A stretch of DNA of 64,000 nt from Rapidithrix thailandica. GTDB taxonomy: Bacteria; Bacteroidota; Bacteroidia; Cytophagales; Flammeovirgaceae. The stretch covers positions 248,001 to 312,000 of the forward strand of contig NZ_JBDKWZ010000006.1 in the NCBI RefSeq assembly GCF_039710355.1, written 5' to 3'. The notes beneath the pieces are model-generated. The model was not told the origin of the DNA and did no database searches. It saw only the letters and a list, made by a program, of their open reading frames with translations. Below, one piece after another: positions 35,126 through 43,265 of this stretch (position 1 is the first letter of the stretch; the number at the start of each line of letters is the position of its first letter). A program made the position numbers and the translations under genes.

Positions 35126-36433
35126 ATGAAAAAAAACTTCTTTTACACATTGCTTGCAACATGCCTGGTACTTACAGCATGCAAGAATGATTTACCTAAA
35201 CATCAATTTACAGCTTCGGAGTTGACCGTGGCCGTCCCTACCCGGGGAAACAGTTGGGTCCATGACCCCATTGAAGAAAACCAGAACATGATCACGGAAA
35301 ACGGGATTCAACAATGGAAAAACCCCGCCAGCCAGATTCGTAGTTTTTTCCGGGTGGAAACAAGCGGTGAAATGCATTTGGGCATCCGGGCGAAAGTAGT
35401 TTCCGGGAGATCGACACTTAACGTTACCCTAGGCGATAATTCAAAAGAAATCACCCTAAGTAACACTGAATATGACACGATTCCCATCGGTACTTTCAAC
35501 ATCGCACAAGCGGGCTACCAAACGCTTACCATGCAAGGAATCAGTAAAACAGCAGACACTTTTGCAGATGTTAGCCATATCCTGATCGGAGGTCCGGTGA
35601 GTACTGAAAAAATGTATTTTGTAAAGGAGGACTTCTACTGGGGCAGGCGCGGGCCTTCCGTGCATTTAAGTTACCAGGTTCCTGAAGAAGTGAAAGATGT
35701 TGAGTGGTTTTACAACGAAATCACCGTTCCCGAAGGAGAAGACGTGATCGGGTCGTACTTTATGGCAAATGGCTTTGGCGAAGGGTACTTTGGCATTCAG
35801 GTAAACTCCGCTACCGAACGTAGAATTTTGTTTTCGGTGTGGAGCCCTTATAAAACCGACAACCCGGAAGACATTCCGGAAGACCAGCGCATTCAATTGC
35901 TCAAAAAAGGAGAAGATGTACATGCCGGAAAATTCGGCAACGAGGGTTCCGGAGGGCAAAGTTACCGGAAATACATGTGGAAAGCGGGCAATACCTATCG
36001 CTTTTTGTTAAGAGGTCGCCCATCCTCGGAAAGTACTACGGAGTACAGCGCGTATTTTTATGCACCTGAGATTGGGGAATGGCAGCTCATCGCCAGCTTT
36101 AGCCGCCCCAAAACCCATACATACCTCACTCGCCCTCACTCATTCTTAGAAAACTTCATTACCTCCAGAGGGCAAACCAGCCGCAAGGGCCATTACGGCA
36201 ACCAGTGGGTGTGTGATAAAGAAGGTAACTGGCACGAACTGACGAAAGCAAAATTTACAGCAGATGCTACCGCCCGCAAAGACTCCCGTCTTGACTATGC
36301 CGGAGGAGAAGAAGGTGGCCGCTTTTTCTTAAAAAATTGTGGTTTTTTCAGCGAACGGACCGAGATGAACTCTTACTTCACCAGGGAAGCCACCGGACAA
36401 CAACCGGAAATTGATTTTTCAACATTACCTTAA
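35126..36433 (+). CDS. DUF3472 (with DUF5077) domain lipoprotein
   Basis: 435 residues. Lipoprotein signal MKKNFFYTLLATCLVLTAC. Residues ~30-150 look like the DUF5077 beta-sandwich (VPTRGNSWVHDPIEENQNMI, FFRVETSGEMHLGIRAKV). Residues ~165-420 match DUF3472: HLSYQVPEEVKDVEWFYNEI, SYFMANGFGEGYFGIQVNS, FSVWSPYKTDNPEDIP, YRFLLRGRPS and the late GHYGNQWVCDKEGNWHEL. The family is found mainly in Bacteroidota outer-membrane or secreted carbohydrate-related proteins, and no activity is established. A clear terminator follows. Confidence 0.85.
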   Translation: MKKNFFYTLLATCLVLTACKNDLPKHQFTASELTVAVPTRGNSWVHDPIEENQNMITENGIQQWKNPASQIRSFFRVETSGEMHLGIRAKVVSGRSTLNVTLGDNSKEITLSNTEYDTIPIGTFNIAQAGYQTLTMQGISKTADTFADVSHILIGGPVSTEKMYFVKEDFYWGRRGPSVHLSYQVPEEVKDVEWFYNEITVPEGEDVIGSYFMANGFGEGYFGIQVNSATERRILFSVWSPYKTDNPEDIPEDQRIQLLKKGEDVHAGKFGNEGSGGQSYRKYMWKAGNTYRFLLRGRPSSESTTEYSAYFYAPEIGEWQLIASFSRPKTHTYLTRPHSFLENFITSRGQTSRKGHYGNQWVCDKEGNWHELTKAKFTADATARKDSRLDYAGGEEGGRFFLKNCGFFSERTEMNSYFTREATGQQPEIDFSTLP

Positions 36434-36448
36434 ATTCATATAAAAACA

Positions 36449-36491
36449 GGGAGTATAGTAGTCAACAAACCTTAACACTATACTCCCTTTT
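36449..36491 (+). terminator. Terminator of the DUF3472 gene
   Basis: An 11-bp perfect stem (GGGAGTATAGT / ACTATACTCCC), 17-nt loop, then TTTT, starting 16 bp after the stop codon. Confidence 0.85.
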
Positions 36492-36659
36492 GAAAATAAC
36501 AACCTCTATAAGGTATTTTTTCAATCGCCTCTCTACTCTTTCTTCGTTCAAAGTGATCCTTTCTCTGAATCAAGTACTTACCTCTTGTTTTTTCCTCTTT
36601 CTGTACCCCATAAGTCAAAACCTGCCCTCTTCACTCAGAATGCATGTTTTTCGCTATAA

Positions 36660-36690
36660 TTTGCTCGTTACAAAACCTTAATTATCTTTG
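36660..36690 (+). promoter_or_regulatory. Strong consensus promoter in a gene-poor stretch
   Basis: TTTG (36660-36663), exactly 19-nt spacer, TATCTTTG (36683-36690): a perfect TTTG-N19-TAnnTTTG match. It points into ~520 bp without a well-supported gene before doxX. It may drive doxX with a long leader, a small RNA, or both. Confidence 0.7.
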
Positions 36691-37001
36691 TGCCATCGGT
36701 TTTTTTTTAAGAAGTTATAAAACTACTCTTCTGAAATTGGAAACCAACAACTTTGACAACTCAATTACATCCTAAACATACTACCAGACTTTCGTAAAAC
36801 GGTCTGAGTTTTTATATTAATTAGCTAAAACCATATTGGGTGTGCTCAGATATGCTATCTGTGTTATCAAATACAGGTTCAAATTCCTCTTACTTAAACT
36901 AACTAAGGCGGTCTATACCTCCTACAATCTTCACCAGGCAAACCCAAAACTATCGCCATGAATTTTGCTACACAGAATTAAAAGGGGTTCTCTAGTATTG
37001 T
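36691..37001 (+). other. Transcribed-looking non-coding stretch (possible leader or small RNA)
   Basis: Immediately downstream of the consensus promoter. It contains a T9-10 run at its start and a small hairpin at 36785-36806 (CAGAC / GTCTG, 12-nt loop) followed by AGTTTTT, a weak terminator-like structure ~110 nt after the promoter. I recognise no known RNA family and no coding frame. Confidence 0.35.
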
Positions 37002-37220
37002 ATGTTTTGTCCTTTGGCAGAAACATTGGATACAAGGAAATCCACGGTAAATGATCAACCGTCAAATGAAGAGGTACCGGTTACGAAAACAGCAGCCATC
37101 CTCCATTTGATCACAAACAAAATTTCACTTGTTGAAACTACTTGGGGCGCTACCCCAAAACAAGAACAAGTGCTTAAAATTATGTCTCAACCATTTAAAA
37201 TCCTCTTCAGCCAATGCTAA
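37002..37220 (+). CDS. Possible small coupled ORF upstream of doxX (hypothetical)
   Basis: 72 codons from an ATG at 37002. Its stop overlaps the doxX start as ATGCTAA (37214-37220), an arrangement typical of translational coupling. No domain, signal peptide or homologue is recognised; the middle has a helix-like segment KTAAILHLITNKISLVETTW. It could equally be a chance frame in the doxX leader. Confidence 0.3.
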   Translation: MFCPLAETLDTRKSTVNDQPSNEEVPVTKTAAILHLITNKISLVETTWGATPKQEQVLKIMSQPFKILFSQC

Positions 37221-37654
37221 AAAACTTCCTAATTGGTACCGAACGCATCGAATCTTCTTTAGCCAACATCGGCTTGTTATTGCTCCGTGTATTTATCGGT
37301 TTGACAATGGCATTTCAACACGGCTCAGGTAAAATCCCTCCTTCCGAAGGCTTTGTTTCAGTCATTGAGAAGCTACATTTTCCCGCACCTTTTGTTTTCG
37401 CCTGGTTGGCAGGCATAGGGGAGTTTGTGGGTGGAATCTTATTGGCCATCGGTCTTTTTTCCCGTCCTTCTGCCCTGATGGTGAGTATTACTATGGGAGT
37501 GGCAGCATTTATGCAACATGCACAAGACCCCTTCAGACAAAAAGAAATGGCTTTACTATATCTGTTTGCCGGGCTGATGTTTTTGTGTGTGGGAAGTGGA
37601 AAGTATGGAATTGATGCCATTTTTTCCAATAATAAGAAACGATACCCTTATTAA
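37214..37654 (+). CDS. DoxX family membrane protein
   Basis: 146 residues with four membrane helices: LANIGLLLLRVFIGLTMAF, FAWLAGIGEFVGGILLAIGL, ALMVSITMGVAAFM and ALLYLFAGLMFLCVGSGKY. The GIGEFVGGILLAIGLFSRPS segment is the DoxX signature. Family members act in respiratory or thiol-stress complexes in other bacteria; the partner here is unknown. The start codon overlaps the stop of the small upstream frame. It converges with the DUF1080 gene across a shared terminator. Confidence 0.88.
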   Translation: MLKNFLIGTERIESSLANIGLLLLRVFIGLTMAFQHGSGKIPPSEGFVSVIEKLHFPAPFVFAWLAGIGEFVGGILLAIGLFSRPSALMVSITMGVAAFMQHAQDPFRQKEMALLYLFAGLMFLCVGSGKYGIDAIFSNNKKRYPY

Positions 37655-37661
37655 GAATAAA

Positions 37662-37692
37662 AAAGCACTTCAAAAGTAATTCGAAGTGCTTT
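37662..37692. terminator. Bidirectional terminator between doxX and the DUF1080 gene
   Basis: A 10-bp perfect stem (AAAGCACTTC / GAAGTGCTTT) with an 11-nt loop, A-run before and T-rich after, located between two convergent stops at 37654 and 37723. Confidence 0.85.
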
Positions 37693-37722
37693 GCTTTTAC
37701 CTTTTGGAAAAACCAGGCAAAA

Positions 37723-38457
37723 TCAATCCAATTCTCTGACCCAAATATTTCGAAAGCTTACAGGATTACCATGGTCTTGCAAAACCAAAGATCCTTTTCC
37801 GTGTGCTTTATATTCGGGATGGCCAATGTACTCTGTTGCCCCTTTAATTTCTACATGATTCTGGACCAAGATGCCATTGTGAATGACCGTAACATAGGCC
37901 GGAGAAACCAAAGATCCGTCCTTTTTAAAACGAGGAGCTTTGTAAATAATATCATACGTTTGCCATTCGCCAGGAGGCAAACAAGCATTTGCCAACGGGA
38001 TATGTTGTTTGTAAACACTGGCTGCCTGTCCGTTCGAATACGTTTTGTTTTGATAGGAATCCAGTACTTGGACTTCGTAGATTCCCTGTAAAAACACTCC
38101 GCTATTTCCTCTTCCCTGCCCTGTACCGACTACTTTCTTCGGGCTTCTCCATTCAATATGCAATTGCATATCCCCAAAAGAGCGCTTACTCCGGATTACT
38201 CCCGCTCCTTTGACCACCGTTAAGGCATCTCCCTCGTGTTTCCAGGTAATTTTCTTCCCCTTCTCCGGTTCCCACTCACTTAGATTCGACCCGTCAAATA
38301 ATACAATTGCATCGGAAGGAGCTTGCATCCCCTTGCCAGGAGTAACTACTTTGGGCTCAGGTTTCCAAACCTCCGTGTCTTCAGGCTTCATTTTTGTCTG
38401 GGCATTGGCCAACAAACCCGCACCCAGCAACACACATAAACATAGCGATTTTTTCAT
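37723..38457 (-). CDS. Secreted DUF1080 (3-keto-disaccharide hydrolase-type) protein
   Basis: 244 residues. Signal peptide MKKSLCLCVLLGAGLLANAQ. A single jelly-roll DUF1080 domain: AIVLFDGSNLSEWEPEKGKK, GVIRSKRSFGDMQLHIEW, RGNSGVFLQGIYEVQVLDSY, PPGEWQTYDIIYKAPRF, and ending HGNPVSFRNIWVRELD. Members hydrolyse 3-keto-glucosides; Bacteroidota often carry many copies near sugar oxidoreductases. The TIM-barrel isomerase-like gene at 29461 belongs to a family seen in the same context but is 7 kb away. MITE copy C lies 34 bp upstream of its start. Confidence 0.85.
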   Translation of the reverse strand: MKKSLCLCVLLGAGLLANAQTKMKPEDTEVWKPEPKVVTPGKGMQAPSDAIVLFDGSNLSEWEPEKGKKITWKHEGDALTVVKGAGVIRSKRSFGDMQLHIEWRSPKKVVGTGQGRGNSGVFLQGIYEVQVLDSYQNKTYSNGQAASVYKQHIPLANACLPPGEWQTYDIIYKAPRFKKDGSLVSPAYVTVIHNGILVQNHVEIKGATEYIGHPEYKAHGKGSLVLQDHGNPVSFRNIWVRELD

Positions 38458-38491
38458 TTTCGATTTCGTTTTTCAGGTTAGATAATTAAAT

Positions 38492-38652
38492 GAAGTGGTT
38501 TAAACGTATAGTTTTTGACCGAACATGGAATCAAAACCGGCTCATCAAGGCTCTTTTTGAAAAGAATAGCCAATGCTATTGTTGAAAAAAGTAACGCAGA
38601 GGAGGCCTTTTTGAAACATTTTTTAGAAAAAAGAAAAAGGTTAATTCACTTC
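38492..38652 (+). mobile_element. MITE-like dispersed element, copy C (161 bp)
   Basis: Begins GAAGTGGTTTAAACG, ends TTAATTCACTTC, flanked by direct AAT (38489-38491 and 38653-38655). An internal TTG-started frame of ~46 codons stays open to the right end (LTEHGIKTGSSRLFLKRIAN, then conserved with copies D and E). It lies 34 bp upstream of the DUF1080 start codon, so it may sit within that gene's promoter region. Confidence 0.9.
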
Positions 38653-38771
38653 AATGCTAAATTTATAAATTTCGAACTTAAAAACCGGTACTTACACGCC
38701 AAGCTTTACCCGTTTCTTTCTCATGATATAACATGGTCACCTGTTCATATTTCTCTGTATTTCAAATCACA

Positions 38772-38803
38772 AAAGGCCAGAACAGCGCATTGTCCTGACC
38801 TTT
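38772..38803 (-). terminator. Terminator of the TapB-like gene
   Basis: A 12-bp stem on the minus-strand RNA (AAAGGTCAGGAC with GTTCTGGCCTTT, including G-U pairs), 8-nt loop, then TTTT-type tail; ~95 bp after the stop at 38899. Confidence 0.7.
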
Positions 38804-38898
38804 TATTTCTAAACATCTCCGAGGCTCGTCAGAAATATTTATTAGTTTGTAATTACAGACTTCATAAAATACCCTTTCACGTACCCGGTACCTTTTTC

Positions 38899-39630
38899 TC
38901 ACTTATAAGCTGTCAACATTGTATACCCCAAAAGCTTCCCTTTGGCGTTGTACGATTCGGATTTTACAACCCCCACTCCTTTGGCAATCCATTCTACACT
39001 TGCGTATTCAAATTTCTTTTTAATTCCGAATATTTTCGTTTCCCCTATCAAGGTATAGGAAATTTTATAACAATTGAATGTACCGGCCGGAGTGCTGATG
39101 TTTTCCTTATTTTCTACTTTCCGGTTGGTAATGGTAAAATTGGTTTCGTTCACCGTCAGGTTCGCTACCGGATTGGAGGATGCTTCGTTCCCTTCCATTT
39201 CGATTTTTGTGGTGAAAGATGCGTCCTCCAATGCCATTCCCACTTCCAAGGAGGAGGGAAATTGCAGATCGTCCCCTTCCATCGTCACGTTCACATTTTT
39301 ATAAGCCGCCATCGCATCATTTGGGATCATCTGGTTAGGATCAATATAAAGCACACCTTCCTTGCATTGGATTTCATAGGACCCCTCCAATACCTCTTTG
39401 CTCTTACTATCTGTGGTTTTTGAACGGATGACGGCAAGAAAGTCGCTTCCGTTTACCGTAAAGTCTTGCACGGTATTTTTTACCACGCTCTCAACTTTGT
39501 CTTTTTTATTGTAATGGGTTAACTCAAACACCCGCCCTTCTTCCAGGTTGTAAAAGGGATTGCATTGGGCCAAAAGTGTATCCGCGACAAACAGCAATAA
39601 TGAAAATAATAGCAGGATTCCGGATTTCAT
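38899..39630 (-). CDS. TapB-like (DUF3108-type) secreted protein
   Basis: About 243 residues. Signal peptide MKSGILLLFSLLLFVADTLL, then AQ. The body is a lipocalin-like beta-barrel: NPFYNLEEGRVFELTHYNKK, VNGSDFLAVIRSKTTDSKSK, GTFNCYKISYTLIGETKIFG, and WIAKGVGVVKSESYNAKGKL. That arrangement resembles DUF3108/TapB family proteins of Bacteroidota. Function unknown. The ATG at 39630 is preferred over 39672, because it starts the signal peptide directly. Confidence 0.75.
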   Translation of the reverse strand: MKSGILLLFSLLLFVADTLLAQCNPFYNLEEGRVFELTHYNKKDKVESVVKNTVQDFTVNGSDFLAVIRSKTTDSKSKEVLEGSYEIQCKEGVLYIDPNQMIPNDAMAAYKNVNVTMEGDDLQFPSSLEVGMALEDASFTTKIEMEGNEASSNPVANLTVNETNFTITNRKVENKENISTPAGTFNCYKISYTLIGETKIFGIKKKFEYASVEWIAKGVGVVKSESYNAKGKLLGYTMLTAYK

Positions 39631-39853
39631 AGTTTGTTGTAGTTTAGTAGTAAATAGTTTGTTATTTATCATTAAATCTACAAAAAGTAACCCATTTTTT
39701 ACAACAAAGCTCCTTGATTCACAAGTAGATACTGGATTTTGGTTATTTCACTTTCAAACAACACGGCACCTACTGGCCATTTCCAGTTTTTCATTTCCAA
39801 AATAAGTACAGTTCCACTTGCCGGCTTCTTTTCAGTTATAAATCTTAATTGTT

Positions 39854-40014
39854 GAAGTGGTTTAAACGTATAGTTTTTGACCGAACATGGAATCAAAACC
39901 GGCTCATCAAGGTACTTTTTGAAAAGAATAGCCAATGCTATTGTTGAAAAAAGTAAGACAGAGGAGGCGTTTATGAAACATTTTTTAGGAAAAAGGAAAA
40001 GTTCAATTCACTTC
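39854..40014 (+). mobile_element. MITE-like dispersed element, copy D (161 bp)
   Basis: Begins GAAGTGGTTTAAACG, ends CAATTCACTTC, flanked by direct GTT (39851-39853 and 40015-40017). The internal ~46-codon frame is open, with conservative changes against copies C and E. It lies ~105 bp upstream of the cysS promoter and 1.2 kb from copy C in the same orientation. Confidence 0.9.
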
Positions 40015-40120
40015 GTTAAGTTTATCCATTGAAAAAAGAACTATTTCCACTGTTCAATGCTTTCTGCTGCATACCTTTGAGCAGTTCGGCAGGAATCTAC
40101 TGCGGTGGGTATTTATTCCA

Positions 40121-40151
40121 TTGCACAACGAGTTTCGATTTTATATTTTTG
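40121..40151 (+). promoter_or_regulatory. Promoter of cysS, placed for a leaderless or near-leaderless mRNA
   Basis: TTG (40121-40123), 20-nt spacer, TATTTTTG (40144-40151). The cysS ATG starts only 6 bp after the -7 box, where transcription is expected to begin. This also argues against the in-frame TTG at 40121 as a translation start. Confidence 0.65.
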
Positions 40152-40156
40152 CGGCT

Positions 40157-41650
40157 ATGGATCAGCAAATCAAAATCTATAATACCCTGACCCGGAAGAA
40201 GGAGGCGTTCAAGCCACTCAACCCTCCTTATGTGGGTATGTACGTATGTGGCCCAACGGTATATAGTTATGTACACTTGGGTAATTGTCGTACCTTCACT
40301 GTCTTTGACATTGTTTACCGTTACCTGAGCTTCTTAGGCTATAAGGTGCGTTATGTGCGCAACATCACGGATGTAGGCCATTTGGAAAGCGATGCGGATG
40401 AGGGGGAAGATAAAATTGCCAAAAAGGCTAAGCTGGAAAACCTGGAACCTATGGAGATTGTGCAACGGTATACCTTGGATTTCAGAGCGGTAATGGGCCG
40501 GCTTAACAACCTTTCTCCCAGTATTGAGCCTACCGCCACCGGGCATATCATGGAGCAAATCAAAATGATACAGGAATTGCTCAACAAAGGTTTGGCGTAC
40601 GAGGCAAACGGGTCAGTGTATTTTGATGTCAGTAAATACAACGAACAGAATCATTACGGAAAACTTTCAGGCCGTAAAATAGATGAACTTATGGCCGGGC
40701 AGCGCAGCCTGGACGGACAAGAGGAAAAACGCAACAATGTGGACTTTGCACTGTGGAAAAAAGCCTCTCCCGAACACATTATGCGCTGGGAGTCTCCTTG
40801 GAGCACCGGTTTCCCGGGGTGGCACCTGGAGTGTTCGGTGATGAGTTCCAAATACCTGGGTGAGCAATTTGACATTCATGGAGGAGGCATGGACTTGCAG
40901 TTTCCGCACCACGAATGTGAAATAGCCCAAGGAGTGGGTACTTACGACAAAGAGCCGGTACAATACTGGATGCACTCCAATATGCTGACAATCAATGGGC
41001 AGCGTATGGGAAAATCCGTAGGTAACGCCATTCTGCCAAACGAACTCTTTGCCGGCAATCACGAATTGCTCTCTCAAGCTTACAGTCCTATGACTTTGCG
41101 GTTTTTCATGCTTCAAACGCATTACCGTAGCACCATGGACTTGTCCAACGATGCGTTAAAAGCTGCCGAACGTGGTTACAAAAAAATGATCAACGGCTTA
41201 AAAGTCGCCAAAAGCCTGGAATATGTTGAAGATGCTTCTGTGGAAACGGATGAAAAGCTAAACAAGCAAATCCTCAGCATTATCCATTCTATTTACCGGG
41301 GCATGAATGATGACCTGAACACGGCGGTCGCTTTGGCAGGGATGTTCAATTTATTGAAAAAAATCAATTCCATTTATACCGGAAGTGTGCCTTCGGCCAA
41401 GTTGGATAAGGAGACCTTTCGGCAAATGCAGGAAACCTATATCCGTTTTGTAGAAGAGGTTTTCGGACTGGTGGAAGAAAAACCCGAAAACCTTGATTTA
41501 CTTATAGATACGGTAATTGAAGAATATCAAAATGCCAAAGAAACCAAGAATTACGAACGGGTAGATGCGATCCGGGCGGAGTTTAAGAAAATTGGCATTG
41601 TACTCAAAGATATGAAAGGCAAGGTCGACTGGGCCTATGACGAAGTATAA
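40157..41650 (+). CDS. cysS: Cysteine--tRNA ligase
   Basis: About 497 residues, class I synthetase. It starts MDQQIKIYNTLTRKKEAFKP. The zinc-binding Cys and HIGH-type motif are in YVCGPTVYSYVHLGNCRTFT (HLGN form). WHLECSVMSSKYLGEQFDIH and FPHHECEIAQ give the further Zn ligands. The KMSKS-type loop is INGQRMGKSVGNAI. The anticodon-binding helices follow (IEEYQNAKETKNYERVDAIR). It charges tRNA-Cys. Full length; start fixed by homology and by the promoter just upstream. Confidence 0.96.
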   Translation: MDQQIKIYNTLTRKKEAFKPLNPPYVGMYVCGPTVYSYVHLGNCRTFTVFDIVYRYLSFLGYKVRYVRNITDVGHLESDADEGEDKIAKKAKLENLEPMEIVQRYTLDFRAVMGRLNNLSPSIEPTATGHIMEQIKMIQELLNKGLAYEANGSVYFDVSKYNEQNHYGKLSGRKIDELMAGQRSLDGQEEKRNNVDFALWKKASPEHIMRWESPWSTGFPGWHLECSVMSSKYLGEQFDIHGGGMDLQFPHHECEIAQGVGTYDKEPVQYWMHSNMLTINGQRMGKSVGNAILPNELFAGNHELLSQAYSPMTLRFFMLQTHYRSTMDLSNDALKAAERGYKKMINGLKVAKSLEYVEDASVETDEKLNKQILSIIHSIYRGMNDDLNTAVALAGMFNLLKKINSIYTGSVPSAKLDKETFRQMQETYIRFVEEVFGLVEEKPENLDLLIDTVIEEYQNAKETKNYERVDAIRAEFKKIGIVLKDMKGKVDWAYDEV

Positions 41651-41765
41651 CATTATAGTATTATACATCTTTCAGCAAGTAGCAAGCCGGGGTGGACGTT
41701 CCGTGCTTTTTACTTGCTGTTATTCTTTTAACTTCACCCATTTTCCAACTCAAATTCGATAAAAC

Positions 41766-42758
41766 ATGATCGTATTAGGCAGGATGCTGATGGTACTTTG
41801 GATTTGTACCAGTTTTATTTCTTGTGGTGCAGATAAAAAAGACGAAACCAAAGAAAATTCAAAGCCGGCTAAAGAAGCACTTACCCCTCCTACATTCAAC
41901 TCCGATTCCTCTTACCATTACATAGAACAACAATTGGCGTTCGGCCCCCGCGTACCTAATACTAGCCCGCATGCCCAATGTGCCCAATATCTTCAGGACG
42001 AATTGAAGCGCTTTGGCTGTGAGGTGATGGTTCAAGAATTTGAGGCCACTGCTTGGAACAATACAACGCTCAACGGAAAAAATATCATCGCATCCCTTTG
42101 GCCGGAAAAGAAAAAGCGAATTATGTTGGCTGCTCATTGGGATACCCGTCCTTATGCCGATCGCGATTCGGTAGACAAGGATTCTCCTATCCTCGGGGCC
42201 AATGACGGAGCCAGCGGAGTGGCAGTATTAATGGAGATGGCGCGTGTCATGCTCCAACACGATACGATTCCCAGAGTAGGTGTCGACCTTGTGCTTTTTG
42301 ATGTGGAAGACTACGGTGCTCCGGAAAGTGCTGAGGTAAACGACCGGAAATTCTGCCTGGGCTCAGAGTATTGGTCCAATAATAAGCATCAGAAAAACTA
42401 TCATGCCTATTACGGTATCCTCCTGGATATGGTAGGCGCCAAAGACGCAACCTTTACGATGGAGGGTAACTCTATGGAGTTTGCTCCCAAAATTGTCAGA
42501 AAGGTCTGGAACAAGGCAAAAAACTTAGGGTATAAGAATTACTTTCTCCGGAAGAAGACGATGGGAATATTAGACGATCATTACTATGTCAATACCGTAG
42601 CCCGTATTCCAATGATCGACATCATTCACCATAGCCAATCCAAAGAGCATTTGTTCTTTCAACATTGGCATACTCACCGGGATGACATTCACTGTATTGA
42701 CAAAAACACACTCCAAGCTGTGGGAGAAACCTTACTACACGTTCTCTACGAAGAGTAA
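41766..42758 (+). CDS. M28 family metallopeptidase / glutaminyl cyclase-like lipoprotein
   Basis: 330 residues. Lipoprotein signal MIVLGRMLMVLWICTSFISC. Zinc-site motifs of the M28 fold: LAAHWDTRPYAD (His), GANDGASGVAVLMEMARV (Asp), LVLFDVEDYG (catalytic Glu/Asp), and MIDIIHHSQSKEHLFFQHWH (His). Bacteroidota proteins of this length resemble secretory glutaminyl-peptide cyclotransferases as well as aminopeptidases; the sequence does not separate the two. Periplasmic or outer-membrane anchored. Confidence 0.87.
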   Translation: MIVLGRMLMVLWICTSFISCGADKKDETKENSKPAKEALTPPTFNSDSSYHYIEQQLAFGPRVPNTSPHAQCAQYLQDELKRFGCEVMVQEFEATAWNNTTLNGKNIIASLWPEKKKRIMLAAHWDTRPYADRDSVDKDSPILGANDGASGVAVLMEMARVMLQHDTIPRVGVDLVLFDVEDYGAPESAEVNDRKFCLGSEYWSNNKHQKNYHAYYGILLDMVGAKDATFTMEGNSMEFAPKIVRKVWNKAKNLGYKNYFLRKKTMGILDDHYYVNTVARIPMIDIIHHSQSKEHLFFQHWHTHRDDIHCIDKNTLQAVGETLLHVLYEE

Positions 42759-42775
42759 CAGTTTTCCCAAAGAAG

Positions 42776-42808
42776 AACCCCTTCCCGAAGGCATAGGGAA
42801 GGGGTTTT
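42776..42808. terminator. Bidirectional terminator after the M28 gene
   Basis: An 11-bp perfect stem (AACCCCTTCCC / GGGAAGGGGTT), 9-nt loop, T-run after, between convergent stops at 42758 and 42849. Confidence 0.9.
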
Positions 42809-42848
42809 CACAAATAAGTCTGTTCAAGTTAGCGTAGTTCAAAGTGTT

Positions 42849-43265
42849 TTAACTGGTAGGTGTGGGCGCAAAACTGATTTCGGCAGTATTGCAGTTTGCC
42901 TTTACCTTTTGCTGCAGCAATTGTTTTTTATTGTTTTCAGCGTCTTCTTTCGAATTGTAAATTCCTTGGATAGACTGGATGCCTACCTCAAAGGTACTCT
43001 GCGGATACATCTCATACAACACTTCGTCAAAGCGTTCTAGTAAGTCCAGTTTTTCCACGTCCCAAGTCGTTTCATCAATGGCAAATACAGAAGTAAATAC
43101 ATACGTATCGCCCGTATCGATGTTCCGGTTACTGGCACTTAAATAACAATACTTCTTTTGGGCTTTTTTGCTAGTTTTTTCCTTGTCATCTACTCCGGTG
43201 AGGGATGTAGCAGCGGCAATCTCAAAAATGAACAAAGAGGCGAATAACACACATAAGATCTTCAT
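42849..43265 (-). CDS. Hypothetical secreted protein
   Basis: 138 residues with a signal peptide (MKILCVLFASLFIFEIAAAT). The rest is a soluble domain with KYCYLSASNRNIDTGDTYVF and a helical C-terminal half (LLERFDEVLYEMYPQSTFEV, then KEDAENNKKQLLQQKVKANC). Two Cys residues could form a disulfide. No family recognised. Confidence 0.65.
   Translation of the reverse strand: MKILCVLFASLFIFEIAAATSLTGVDDKEKTSKKAQKKYCYLSASNRNIDTGDTYVFTSVFAIDETTWDVEKLDLLERFDEVLYEMYPQSTFEVGIQSIQGIYNSKEDAENNKKQLLQQKVKANCNTAEISFAPTPTS

Noticed and set aside
38515..39423. 302-codon plus-strand ORF starting inside MITE copy C
   Set aside because: Only its first ~46 codons belong to the element; the rest is the antisense of the TapB-like gene and its terminator region, with Phe/His/Cys-rich nonsense composition.
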